Part shown: positions 17,296-24,951 of the stretch, in pieces
Numbering within the stretch: the stretch's first letter is position 1
How the letters are laid out: each line of letters opens with the position of its first letter
Source: Planctomycetota bacterium
GTDB lineage: Bacteria; Planctomycetota; Planctomycetia; Pirellulales; Pirellulaceae
DNA length: 30,432 nt
Assembly: GCA_026692885.1 (NCBI GenBank)
Contig: JAPLNJ010001182.1
Coordinates: 1 to 30,432 of the forward strand
Reading direction: 5' to 3'
The notes under the pieces: generated by a model
Told to the model about the DNA's origin: nothing
Database searches by the model: none
What the model saw: the letters and a program-made list of their open reading frames with translations, nothing else
Position numbers and translations under genes: made by a program

Positions 17296-17592
17296 ACATA
17301 ACAAAGCCCAGGGTAAGCGAAGCGGCGGAGCCACGAATCGCCACCCGGGGTTCTCCGTTCCACGAAGATCCACCAGCCCTGAAAGGGCGAAACACATCGG
17401 TAGTCAGATACGAATTGTTCGTCTTCACACAAGATAGATGTGGTTCTTGACTAAGGATTGTGGCGTGGTTGTGCTGCGCTGGCTTGTTTCGCCCCTTCAG
17501 GGCTGGCGTTCTTGATAATCTCATAACCCAGGGCGGCACTACGCGGCTAACGCCGCTCCGCTCTGGGCTGTTATGTGGCTGCCCCTAGGCTG
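17296..17592. repeat. Composite palindromic element, copy A
   Basis: Inner arms AGCCCTGAAAGGGCGAAACA (about 17374-17393) and its near complement (about 17485-17506) flank a centre of roughly 90 bp. Outside them lie hairpins built on CCCAGGGC/GCCCTGGG, with a right end in GCTGCCCCTA. Copy B at 24282-24555 has the same organisation. Copy A adjoins the point where the macro-domain gene is cut off. Not coding. Confidence 0.75.
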
Positions 17593-17734
17593 CTCCAAAG
17601 TTGGTCTTGACTGCGGAAAATCAATGGGTGCGTCAGGGTACAAATTGTTTCGCTCTAGGACGAATTTGTGTAGTGGAATCGGCAGATAAACACAGGGACG
17701 TAGCCCCTTGGACAGGGGCTCCCACCCCCGCCGA

Positions 17735-17825
17735 GCTTGCCTCGAATGGTACGAGGTTAAGCGTAAGTCGTTGTCATTCCGCCACTTTCCCCACTGGGCC
17801 TGCCCCAGTGGAAAAAGGGTTTGGT
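17735..17825 (+). repeat. Dispersed repeat with a CCACTGGG hairpin (first copy)
   Basis: The segment 'GCTTGCC.CGAA.GG.ACGAGGTTAAGCGT' followed by a hairpin CCACTGGGC/GCCCCAGTGG and AAGGGTTTG recurs at 30301-30376. It forms the spurious N-terminal part of the following open frame. Confidence 0.65.
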
Positions 17826-17865
17826 CTGGGGTGTTCAGTTTGTGCTCGTCAAGACCAGTTGATTT

Positions 17866-18460
17866 GATCCCGGTTCTATTCTGCGTTTGGGTCTGGGGAA
17901 GGCTTCCCGGCGGAGGCCACGAGCGATACGTGCTCGGGGAGACGGAAACGCAGGACGTCCGTCAGGCCCTGGAAACGCTGCAGGTGGAATGCCGTGAGCA
18001 AAGCCGTGCGGTTGCAGACAAAACGCTGCGGGATCGCTACCAAGTGGTGGTAGACCATTTGGAGCGTTACGAGGGACACCTGTTTGCCGCGGAGGACGTG
18101 GATTGTCAGGAGCGTACGACGAACCAGCTGGAAGGCTTCTGGGGGGCCAGCAAGCGTCGTTGCCGACAGCGTCACGGACGCTGCCAATTGACGCGTGACT
18201 TCCAGTCTCTGCCTGCCGAGTATATGTTGGTGGGTAACCTAGACAACCCGGTGTACGTCGAGTTGGTGCTGGGCGAGTTGTCGGCGTTGCCGAGAAAATT
18301 AGCGGAAGCCGGCCGGACCGCGGGCCCCTGGACACGCTGGCGTCAGGCCCAGCAGCCGTTGCGTGCGGTCCGCTTGCCCCGACGTCTGGTGCGTGCCGAG
18401 AACTTCCTCGACGCGATCGTGGTCACCTACCAAGCTCGGTGCCCCTCAGATGCCGCGTGA
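17866..18460 (+). pseudogene. Transposase-like C-terminal remnant
   Basis: About 197 codons are open to TGA 18460 with no convincing start. The segment 'RTTNQLEGFWGASKRRCRQR' followed by 'HGRCQLTRDFQSLPAEYMLV' and 'GNLDNPVYVELVLG' has the look of the C-terminal third of a DDE-type transposase (a '.TN.lE.f.g..KR...+.hGR' segment). I do not recognise the IS family. The preceding part is a charged helical stretch. The frame continues upstream into a dispersed repeat, so the 5' part of the element is gone. No terminal inverted repeats could be placed. Confidence 0.45.
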
Positions 18461-18688
18461 GCCGCGTGAGCCGAGTTAGCACGAGGTTTAGCACGAGGTT
18501 TAGCAAATCTTGTGCCAACCGAAATTCGGCACGATGGAGGCAAGCTCGTGGGGGTCGGGCAAGAACAAAAACGAACCGTGTCAACCTGCCCTTTCACGAT
18601 CTTAATGACGCAAACTAAACACGCCACGTAAGACCCCATTCTCAACACGGACAACCCCGAAACCCATTGGGTACTTGTAGCGGATCGT

Positions 18689-18775
18689 CGTAAGCGCGAA
18701 GCGTCAGCGAGGAAGCGCCGTTCTTCCTCGCTGTTCTTCCTCGCTGTTCTTCCTCGCTGACGCTTCGCGATTACG
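18689..18775. repeat. 27-bp inverted repeat with a 13-bp triplet inside
   Basis: Arms 18689-18715 and 18749-18775 pair over 27 bp with one mismatch. Between them TTCTTCCTCGCTG is repeated three times in perfect tandem (18721-18759), the third copy overlapping the right arm. Just before, at 18470-18505, AGCACGAGGTTT is repeated twice. The 18461-19048 gap otherwise contains nothing coding. Confidence 0.8.
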
Positions 18776-19036
18776 GTGCGCCACGTTCTGATCAAGGCCA
18801 CAGCGAACCGTTACGCGAAGGCCTGTTGCGAGTGGCCCAGACTTGGGAACCAACGCTTTCCTTCACGAACCCGTCCGCTTGCTTCCACACCCCACAGCTG
18901 TAGAATGCGGCAATTAACGCAGACGCGGTAGATGGCGTCTCCGCTGCTTCCGATCGGGATCACAGCAACCCGTGGTTGGCCCCGTTTATTTCGACGGCTC
19001 GATTGTGGCAAGAAACGCAGCTCGCGCCTTGCCTGT

Positions 19037-19040
19037 GGAG
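19037..19040 (+). promoter_or_regulatory. Ribosome-binding site deciding the TIR gene start
   Basis: GGAG lies 8 nt before ATG 19049, directly in front of the TIR domain. The frame is open back to 18932 but those 39 codons do not look like protein. Confidence 0.5.
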
Positions 19041-19048
19041 AGTGCGGA

Positions 19049-20563
19049 ATGGCTTTTGTTCCCGGCTACACCTACGACGTGTTCGTCAGCTATGCACGTC
19101 GCAATAACCAGGACGGCTCGCTCGACGACCAGCATGGCTGGATCACACGTTTCCAGGAGAATGTGAAACGGATCCTGAACGAGCGCTGTCCCGGCACGCA
19201 GATCTTCTTCGACGACTCGTCCATCGCCGGAAACGACGACCTCGACGACACGGTCGTTACGGCCGCCCAGAATGCCGCGACCTTGATCGTCGTCCTCTCG
19301 CCGGTGTACCTTACGCGGCCCTACTGCGACACGGAACGCGAGCTCTTTTGCCGCTGCCAGGGCGGCGAGAAGAGTGCCACGCCGCGATTGTTTCTCGTCC
19401 ACTACGACGACGTGCCGCTCGACGAGCGCCCGCCGCTGCTCCAACGCCCCAAAGGCTACACCTTCTTCCACAAAGACCCTGTCAATCCAAGGTCGCGGCG
19501 TCCCTTGGAAGACACCTCGGAGAAATTGAAAGAAGCATACAAGGAGCGCATCTACGAATTGTGTGGTGACGTCGAGAATAAGCTCAAGGAACTTCGCAAG
19601 TCACCGCAGCCATCGCCGGTAGCCGCCTTGACGCCCGCGACGGCTCCTTCCACGCCGGGCGTTTCGACAGGTCCTGTGGTGTACTTGACCGAAGCGACGT
19701 CAGATCTCCGCGGCAAGAAAGACCGGCGAGCGGTCGAAGTGGCCCTGCGGCAGGCAGGTTTTCGCGTGCTGCCGGAAATCGCCTACGAGCGCCATCCGGC
19801 CGCCTACCAACAAGCTCTGGACGAAGACCTGCCGCAGGCCCTGCTGTTCGTGCAGATTCTGGGCGAGGCCGGTTCCGATCGATCCGCCGACCTGCCGCAG
19901 GGCTACGAGGGCTTGCAGTTCGCGCGGGCCAAGGCGGCTGGCAAGCCGTGCCTGCGTTGGCGCCCGCAGGACTTGGATCTCGACGCTATCCGCGAACTGA
20001 CGCCCGACTATTACCGGTATCTGACCGACGACATTCCGTCGGCGGGCGAGTTGCTACCGGACGAAAGAGTACAGGCTGGGTTCCTCGCCGACTTCCAGCA
20101 CACGATCGAAGAGACCGCGCAGAAGCTGCTCGCCCGCCTGGCCAAGCCTGTCGTGAAGAAACTCGGCGACAGTCGAGCGTTCTTGCTCAGCCCCCAACGG
20201 ATTGACAACGAACTCGCCGCGGCCTTTGACAAGCAAATCAAGCAAGCCACGGGCGATCCGGTGGAGTCCGACATCGCCGACGAAAGTTATCCGCTGCCGG
20301 ACGTCTACGAGGACGAGGCCGGGTTGGTCGTTTTCTACGGCAACAGTCCGTACGACTGGGTCAAGCAGCGGGTGAAGGAGTGCCGCGAGATCGCCCTGAA
20401 CCGCGCGAGCAGCCCACCCGTGTGCGCGATCTACATCGGCCCGCCCGACCCCAAGCCGCCGCTGCCGAAGCGGCCGACGAATTTCCACGTGATCCATCAC
20501 GACGACGCGGCGGCGCTGGCCAAGTACCTGTCCGAGGTTACCGGAAAAGGAGCCACCCCATGA
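19049..20563 (+). CDS. TIR-domain protein with two further TIR-like domains
   Basis: The 504-aa product starts with a TIR domain (about 7-170): 'YTYDVFVSYARRNNQDG' (strand A and box 1), 'IFFDDSSIAGNDDLDD' (BB-loop region), 'ATLIVVLSPVYLTRPYC' and 'DTERELFC', where Glu96 or Glu98 is the candidate NADase glutamate. Residues about 213-345 ('VVYLTEATSDLRGKKDRRAV', 'GFRVLPEIAYERHP', 'LPQALLFVQILGE') look like a second, degenerate TIR-like fold. Residues about 372-495 ('DSRAFLLSPQRIDNELAAAF', 'EAGLVVFYGNSPYDWVK') look like a third. A Pro/Ala/Thr linker sits at about 187-210. Bacterial TIR proteins commonly degrade NAD+ or make signalling nucleotides on phage infection. The stop overlaps the ATG of the STAND NTPase gene (ATGA), so the two are probably made together. 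Confidence 0.85.
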   Translation: MAFVPGYTYDVFVSYARRNNQDGSLDDQHGWITRFQENVKRILNERCPGTQIFFDDSSIAGNDDLDDTVVTAAQNAATLIVVLSPVYLTRPYCDTERELFCRCQGGEKSATPRLFLVHYDDVPLDERPPLLQRPKGYTFFHKDPVNPRSRRPLEDTSEKLKEAYKERIYELCGDVENKLKELRKSPQPSPVAALTPATAPSTPGVSTGPVVYLTEATSDLRGKKDRRAVEVALRQAGFRVLPEIAYERHPAAYQQALDEDLPQALLFVQILGEAGSDRSADLPQGYEGLQFARAKAAGKPCLRWRPQDLDLDAIRELTPDYYRYLTDDIPSAGELLPDERVQAGFLADFQHTIEETAQKLLARLAKPVVKKLGDSRAFLLSPQRIDNELAAAFDKQIKQATGDPVESDIADESYPLPDVYEDEAGLVVFYGNSPYDWVKQRVKECREIALNRASSPPVCAIYIGPPDPKPPLPKRPTNFHVIHHDDAAALAKYLSEVTGKGATP

Positions 20564-23517
20564 CTCCGTCCCCGACCACTTCCTCGGTCTCCAAAAATTT
20601 GTCGCGTGGTCCGTATCCCGGCTTAAGACCGTTTTTCCAGGACGACGCACCCCGGTTCTTTGGACGCGGCCGGCAGACCAATCAGATGCTGGAACGGCTG
20701 GAAGACCACCGATTCTTGGCGGTCGTGGGGTCCAGTGGCTGCGGCAAGTCGTCGCTCGTGCATGCCGGATTGTTGCCAGCGTTAGAGCAGGGCTACCTGA
20801 TGGAGGCCCTGCCGCATTGGCGAATGGTGAAGCTGCGTCCCGGTGACGCACCGCTGGAGAACTTGGCCCGAGCCCTGCACGAGTCGCACCGCCACCCCGC
20901 GGAGAACGCCGCCGAGCACCTCACGGGTGTGCCCCTCACGTTGAACCGACTCCGCGCCGGGCGGTTCGGCCTGCTGGAGGCAATCGCCGACGTCAGGCTG
21001 CCGGACGACACGGCCGTGCTGGTGTTGGTCGATCAGTTCGAGGAACTCTTTCGCTACCGGGAAAGGGACCATGTCGCGCGGACCGCCGAGGCGCCGCAAT
21101 CGCAGTATGAGCGGCACAACGAGTCGCTCGCGTTCGTCAACCTACTGCTGACGGCGGCGGCCCAAACCGAGCGGCCCGTATACGTGGTCATCACGATGCG
21201 TTCGGACTTCCTGGGCGACTGCGATCTGTTCCGGGGGCTGCCTGAGGCGATCAATCAATCGCAATTCCTGACGCCCCGGATGACCCGCGATCAATTGCGC
21301 GAAGCGATCATCGGCCCGCTCGAAATGTTCCGGGCCGAGGCGGAGCCAGGGTTTGTCGATCTGATCCTGAATGAGATCGGTGCCGATCCCGACCAACTGC
21401 CGCTGATGCAGCACGCCCTGCTGCGGACTTGGCAGCGGGCGGTGGAGAAACGGGACGCGAGCAGCGACGGCACGTTGAGTCTGGAAGTGGGCGACTACAC
21501 GGCGGTCGGCGGCATCGCGCGAGCTCTGTCCGATGATGCGGACCAAGCCGTCGCGGAACTGCTGGGACTGCCGCCGGACAAGGTGCTCGGCGTCGCGACG
21601 GAGGAGCTTCGCAAAGGGCTGGCGACGGACGAGCAGCGGGCTCGACTGAGGACGATCGAGATGCTGTTTCGGTTGTTGTGCGAGCAGAAAGAGGAAGGCC
21701 CGCTGGTGCGCCGGGTGGTGTCGGTCGCGGAGGTCCTGGCGACAGTGTACGAGAAACCCGGCCAGCGGGAATTCGACGATCTGGTGGCCGTGGTCGAAGC
21801 CTTCCGTGCCGAGGTCCGGAACTTTCTGGTGACCACGGGGACCACGCCGGCTGGCGAGATCACTTGCGAGACGAAGCTCGACATCAGCCACGAAGCGTTG
21901 CTGCGCCAATGGACGCGGCTGAGCAAGTGGGTGCCGCACGAGAGCGAGGCGGCCCGGCAGTTTCGGCACTATGCCGAGGAGGCTCGGCGAAGGGACGCGG
22001 GCCAGGGCGGCTTGCTGGGCGGCGATAGCCTGCGTTTCGCGCTGGCCTGGTGGGATAGCCAGCGGCCTAGCAACGCTTGGATCGCGCGATACGTCGAAGA
22101 CCCGTCGCTGCTCCGCAAGTTTCTCGCAGACAGCCTGGCGGAAGACGAGCGGATGCAGGCCAGAAAACTGCGCGGGCGACTCGCGCGGATCGCGCTGTTT
22201 GCCGTGGTTTGCGTTTCGCTCGTTGCGGCTCTGGTCTCTGCCGTGTTCGCAGTCCAATCGAGAACCGATGCCTTGCGCAAAGAGCGCGAAGCCAAGCGAA
22301 TTCTGGCGGAAAGCTGCTTGCTGAATGGCGGCACCGCCGTACGCTTCGAACAGGACCCGGCCAAGGCGCTCGCTTGGTACGGCCAAGCGTATCTGGCGGC
22401 GGAAAAGGGTTCCGACGCTTATGAGTCGGCGCGCCGCTTGATCGCCTCTTGGGGTGCCGCGGCGGGCCGCCGCCTTCCGCATGATGGGCCTGTTCATGAC
22501 GTGACGTTCAGCCCAGACGGCCGCACGCTGGCCACGGCCAGCTTTGACAAGACCGCGCGGCTGTGGGACGCCGCCACCGGCCAGCCACGCGGGGAACCGC
22601 TGAAGCATGAACAAAGCGTCAAAGCGGTGACGTTCAGCCCGGACGGCCACACGCTGGCCACGGCCAGCTATGACGGGACCGCGCGGCTGTGGGACGCCGC
22701 CACCCGCCAGCCACGCGGGAAACCGCTGGAGCATAAAAGCTTCGTCAATGGCGTGACGTTCAGCCCGGACGGCCGCACTCTAGCCACGGCCAGCGAGGAC
22801 AAGACCGCCCGGCTGTGGGACGTCGCCACCGGCCAGCCACGCGGGGAACCGGTGAAGCATGACGACTATGTCGTCCTTGCCGTGACGTTCAGCCCAGACG
22901 GCCACTCGCTGGCCACGGGTGGCGCTAATACCGCGCGGCTGTGGGACGCGGCCACCGGCAAGCAACGCTGGGAACCGGTGAAGCATGAAAGACCGGTCCT
23001 TGCCGTGACGTTCAGCCCGGACGGTCGCACGCTGGCTACGGCCAGCGGCACGACCGCGCGGCTGCGGGACGCCGCCACCGGCGAGCCACGCGGGAAACCG
23101 CTGAAGCATGACGACGAGGTCCGTGCGGTGACATTCAGCCCGGACGGACGCACGTTGGCCACGGCCAGCCTGGACAAGACCGTGCGGCTGTGGGACGCGG
23201 CCACCGGCGAGCCACGCGGGAAACCGCTGGAGCATGAAGGCTGGGTCTTCGCCGTAGCGTTCAGCCCGGACGGACGCACGCTGGCCACGGCCAGCTATGC
23301 CTGGACCGCGCGGCTGTGGGACGCGGCCACCGGCCAGCCCTGCGGGGAACCGCTGAAGCACGCAGGATCGGTCAACGGCGTGACGTTCAGCCGGGACGGC
23401 CGCACGCTGGCCACGGCCAGCGCTGACACGACCGCGCGGTTGTGGGACGTCGCGGCCGGCCAGTCATGCGGAGAACCGCTGCAGCATGAAGCCATGAAGC
23501 CGAGGTCGTTGATGTGA
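20560..23517 (+). CDS. nSTAND1-type NTPase with WD40 repeats (frameshifted 3' end)
   Basis: The frame encodes 985 aa before a premature stop. The N-terminus 'GPYPGLRPFFQDDAPRFFGR' and Walker A 'GSSGCGKSS' (57-65), with Walker B-like 'VLVLVDQFEELF' (about 153-164), are the hallmark of novel STAND NTPase 1. A helical arm region follows, then a transmembrane segment at about 543-565 ('IALFAVVCVSLVAALVSAVF'). WD40 repeats start at about residue 645, each 'VTFSPDGRTLATAS...TARLWDAATG'. STAND proteins are switches: the repeat domain senses a ligand and the NTPase oligomerises. ATG 20560 overlaps the TIR stop, with AAAAGGAG 8 nt upstream. An 8-bp tandem duplication (ATGAAGCC twice, about 23485-23500) shifts the frame. 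Without it the protein would be 1121 aa, ending at 23933. Confidence 0.88.
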   Translation: MTPSPTTSSVSKNLSRGPYPGLRPFFQDDAPRFFGRGRQTNQMLERLEDHRFLAVVGSSGCGKSSLVHAGLLPALEQGYLMEALPHWRMVKLRPGDAPLENLARALHESHRHPAENAAEHLTGVPLTLNRLRAGRFGLLEAIADVRLPDDTAVLVLVDQFEELFRYRERDHVARTAEAPQSQYERHNESLAFVNLLLTAAAQTERPVYVVITMRSDFLGDCDLFRGLPEAINQSQFLTPRMTRDQLREAIIGPLEMFRAEAEPGFVDLILNEIGADPDQLPLMQHALLRTWQRAVEKRDASSDGTLSLEVGDYTAVGGIARALSDDADQAVAELLGLPPDKVLGVATEELRKGLATDEQRARLRTIEMLFRLLCEQKEEGPLVRRVVSVAEVLATVYEKPGQREFDDLVAVVEAFRAEVRNFLVTTGTTPAGEITCETKLDISHEALLRQWTRLSKWVPHESEAARQFRHYAEEARRRDAGQGGLLGGDSLRFALAWWDSQRPSNAWIARYVEDPSLLRKFLADSLAEDERMQARKLRGRLARIALFAVVCVSLVAALVSAVFAVQSRTDALRKEREAKRILAESCLLNGGTAVRFEQDPAKALAWYGQAYLAAEKGSDAYESARRLIASWGAAAGRRLPHDGPVHDVTFSPDGRTLATASFDKTARLWDAATGQPRGEPLKHEQSVKAVTFSPDGHTLATASYDGTARLWDAATRQPRGKPLEHKSFVNGVTFSPDGRTLATASEDKTARLWDVATGQPRGEPVKHDDYVVLAVTFSPDGHSLATGGANTARLWDAATGKQRWEPVKHERPVLAVTFSPDGRTLATASGTTARLRDAATGEPRGKPLKHDDEVRAVTFSPDGRTLATASLDKTVRLWDAATGEPRGKPLEHEGWVFAVAFSPDGRTLATASYAWTARLWDAATGQPCGEPLKHAGSVNGVTFSRDGRTLATASADTTARLWDVAAGQSCGEPLQHEAMKPRSLM

Positions 23518-23700
23518 CATTCAGCCCGGACGGCCGCACGCTGGCCACGGCCAGCGCTGACACGACCGCGCGGTTGTGGGACGTCGCGGCCGGCCAGTCA
23601 TGCGGAGAACCGCTGCAGCATGAAGCCGCGGTCAATGCCGTGACGTTTAGCCCGGACGGTCGCACGCTGGCCACGGCGAGCCGGAACCTTGTGCGATTCT
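22501..23700 (+). repeat. Ten-unit 126-bp tandem array encoding WD40 repeats
   Basis: Repeats begin (at GTGACGTTC or variant) at 22501, 22627, 22753, 22882, 23005, 23128, 23254, 23380, 23514 and 23640. Spacing is 123-129 bp except 134 bp between the eighth and ninth, where eight extra bases lie. The eighth and ninth units are identical over roughly 100 bp, indicating very recent duplication or gene conversion. Confidence 0.9.
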
Positions 23701-23933
23701 GGGCCATCCCGCCGCCTGCAGCGTATCCGAATGATCCGCCGGAGCAGCTGCAGCTGTGGCGGTCGATCCAATGCCGCACGACGCTGACGATTGAAGACGG
23801 GGTCGTGCGACAGCTTACGCAGGCCGAATGGCGGGAGTGCTGGCGGCGGTTGGAGCAGTTGGGCGGGCCGAATGATGTGCGATCGTGGGAACAGGTTTCG
23901 CCGCGCGAGCGGGCGCTGCTCAAACGGCCGTGA
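23514..23933 (+). pseudogene. Out-of-frame C-terminal part of the WD40 NTPase
   Basis: This continues the preceding gene in another frame: the last two WD40 repeats ('VTFSPDGRTLATASADTTAR'), then a C-terminal segment 'LQLWRSIQCRTTLTIEDGVV' and 'WRECWRRLEQLGGPNDVRSW' ending at TGA 23933. That tail has no WD features and may cap the propeller. There is no separate start or Shine-Dalgarno, so it would only be translated if the frame is restored, by loss of one 8-bp copy or by ribosomal slippage. Confidence 0.8.
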
Positions 23934-23975
23934 GCGCGGAAGTTTCCCCCGCCGCGTAGTGGCCTGTGAACGTAG

Positions 23976-23995
23976 CCGTGGGTTTCAACCCACGG
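23976..23995. terminator. Hairpin after the WD40 gene, possible terminator
   Basis: CCGTGGGTT/AACCCACGG form a 9-bp perfect stem with a 2-nt centre about 40 bp after the WD40 stop. No T-tract follows, so it may instead be part of a dispersed repeat; the neighbouring GTAGCCGTGGG recurs at about 24820. Confidence 0.3.
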
Positions 23996-24080
23996 ACCAG
24001 AGATCACCTCCATCGTCCAAGTCGCGTAGCGACGACTGAACCTTGCGGCGCTCTCACCACATTCAAACCGGAATTAGCCG

Positions 24081-24304
24081 ATGGCAAACACCTACAACGC
24101 GCTGTATTACCACCTGATTTTCAGCACGAAACATCGCCAACGATGGATCGAACGGGGCATTGAAATTCGCATCTAGTCCTACTTGGGTGGCATCGCGAGA
24201 GAGAATAAGATGACCGCCATGCAGATCGGCGGAACGGAGGATCACGTGCATCTGCTGCTCGGCGCCGCGCCGACAGTTTTCGCCCCGATAGGGGCAGCCA
24301 CATA
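24081..24304 (+). pseudogene. Broken IS200-like / REP-associated tyrosine transposase
   Basis: From ATG 24081 the frame reads 'MANTYNALYYHLIFSTKHRQ' and, after an in-frame TAG at 24174-24176, 'SYLGGIARENK' and 'GGTEDHVHLLLGAAPT'. This is the N-terminal half of the Y1 transposase (IS200-like) family, with the HUH metal motif intact as H-V-H. The family usually has a Trp just before 'YLGGIAREN', so the TAG may be a TGG mutated. After 'GAAPT' the similarity stops where palindromic element B begins (24282); the catalytic tyrosine and the rest are missing. It is a dead copy, with no flanking intact transposase. Confidence 0.8.
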
Positions 24305-24555
24305 GTAGCCCAGGGCAGAGCGGAGTGGCGTTAGCCGCGTAGCGCCGCCCTGGGTCATGGGAGTTTCAAGAACCCCAGCCCTGAAGGGGCGAAACAAGCT
24401 TCGACGAACGATACGTGTGGTACTAAGGACCAACCGATTTGTTTCGCCCTTTCAGGGCTGCCGGAATGAATCGAACCCGTACCCAGGGCGTCGCTCCGCG
24501 GCTATCGCCGCTGCGCTTTGCCCTGGGCTGATTTGTTAATGCCCCGTTGGGGCGG
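24282..24555. repeat. Composite palindromic element, copy B
   Basis: The ends are small hairpins GCCCCGATAGGGGC (24282) and GCCCCGTTGGGGC (24541). Inside are hairpins based on GCCCAGGGC...GCCCTGGG on each side, and inner arms AGCCCTGAAGGGGCGAAACA (about 24379) and TTTCGCCCTTTCAGGGCT (about 24442). The layout is the same as copy A at 17296-17592. It abuts the truncated IS200-like transposase, and that transposase family is known to mobilise REP palindromes. Confidence 0.8.
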
Positions 24556-24689
24556 AAGAGTCGCGTATCAGGATGAAGGTGGAAGCTGAAGGCGGGCGAG
24601 GACTGACCATGGCCGATCGCAGGTAAGCACCGGCGCTGACCTTTCAGCAGCACAACGCAGAGTTTCTGGTCCGCGAACTTGAGGTCAGT

Positions 24690-24838
24690 GCTGGCAGCAG
24701 TTGGAACAGTTGGCTGGGCCGAATGAGGTGGGGCCGTGGGAGGTTTCGCTATGGGAACGGGTGCTGCTCAAATGACGGTGAGAATGGACGGTTCCCCGCC
24801 GCGTAGCGGCGTGTGAATGTAGCCGTGGGCCGAATCAC
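24690..24838 (+). repeat. Second, degenerate copy of the WD40 gene 3' end
   Basis: The sequence from TTGGAACAGTTGGCTGGGCC through GCTGCTCAAATGACGGTGAG and CCGCGTAGCGGCGTG to GTAGCCGTGGG follows, with scattered changes, 23852-23982: the last codons of the WD40 NTPase gene and its downstream flank. Upstream of it (24556-24690) I see no gene. It is either the scar of a deleted paralogue or a tandem duplication into which the transposase and element B came later. Confidence 0.7.
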
Positions 24839-24839
24839 G

Positions 24840-24940
24840 GTTGACGCGTGGCGCAACCTCTCGTCTCGGCCTCTTGGCGGAGCGGGGCCGCTGTGTCGGT
24901 GAAGCGTAAAGAAAAGCGGTGACAGGTCACCGCACTCCAA
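24840..24940 (+). repeat. Copy of the TTGACGCGTGG...GCGGTGAC repeat
   Basis: This matches 3360-3475 in the same orientation and ends with AAAGCGGTGACAGGTCACCG (24913 on), the exact complement of the left arm at 3311-3337. It ends at the ribosome-binding site of the patatin gene. Confidence 0.7.
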
Positions 24941-24945
24941 AGGAA
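24940..24945 (+). promoter_or_regulatory. Ribosome-binding site next to a hairpin
   Basis: AAGGAA lies 7 nt before ATG 24952. A perfect 8-bp stem (GCGGTGAC/GTCACCGC, about 24916-24933) sits immediately upstream and could affect access to it. Confidence 0.45.
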
Positions 24946-24951
24946 CAACCT

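Noticed and set aside
18932..19048. N-terminal extension of the TIR protein
   Set aside because: A Shine-Dalgarno before ATG 19049 and the TIR domain beginning right after it make the extension unnecessary.
20380..20559. Upstream extension of the NTPase frame into the TIR gene
   Set aside because: It overlaps conserved TIR-gene codons; the ATGA overlap at 20560 with a good ribosome-binding site is the natural start.
21142..22734. 530-codon minus-strand open frame opposite the STAND NTPase
   Set aside because: Shadow of a conserved plus-strand gene; its repeats are the complement of the WD40 units and show no domain.
23976..23995. Hairpin as a definite rho-independent terminator
   Set aside because: No run of T follows the stem and the neighbouring sequence recurs elsewhere, so only a weak call was kept.
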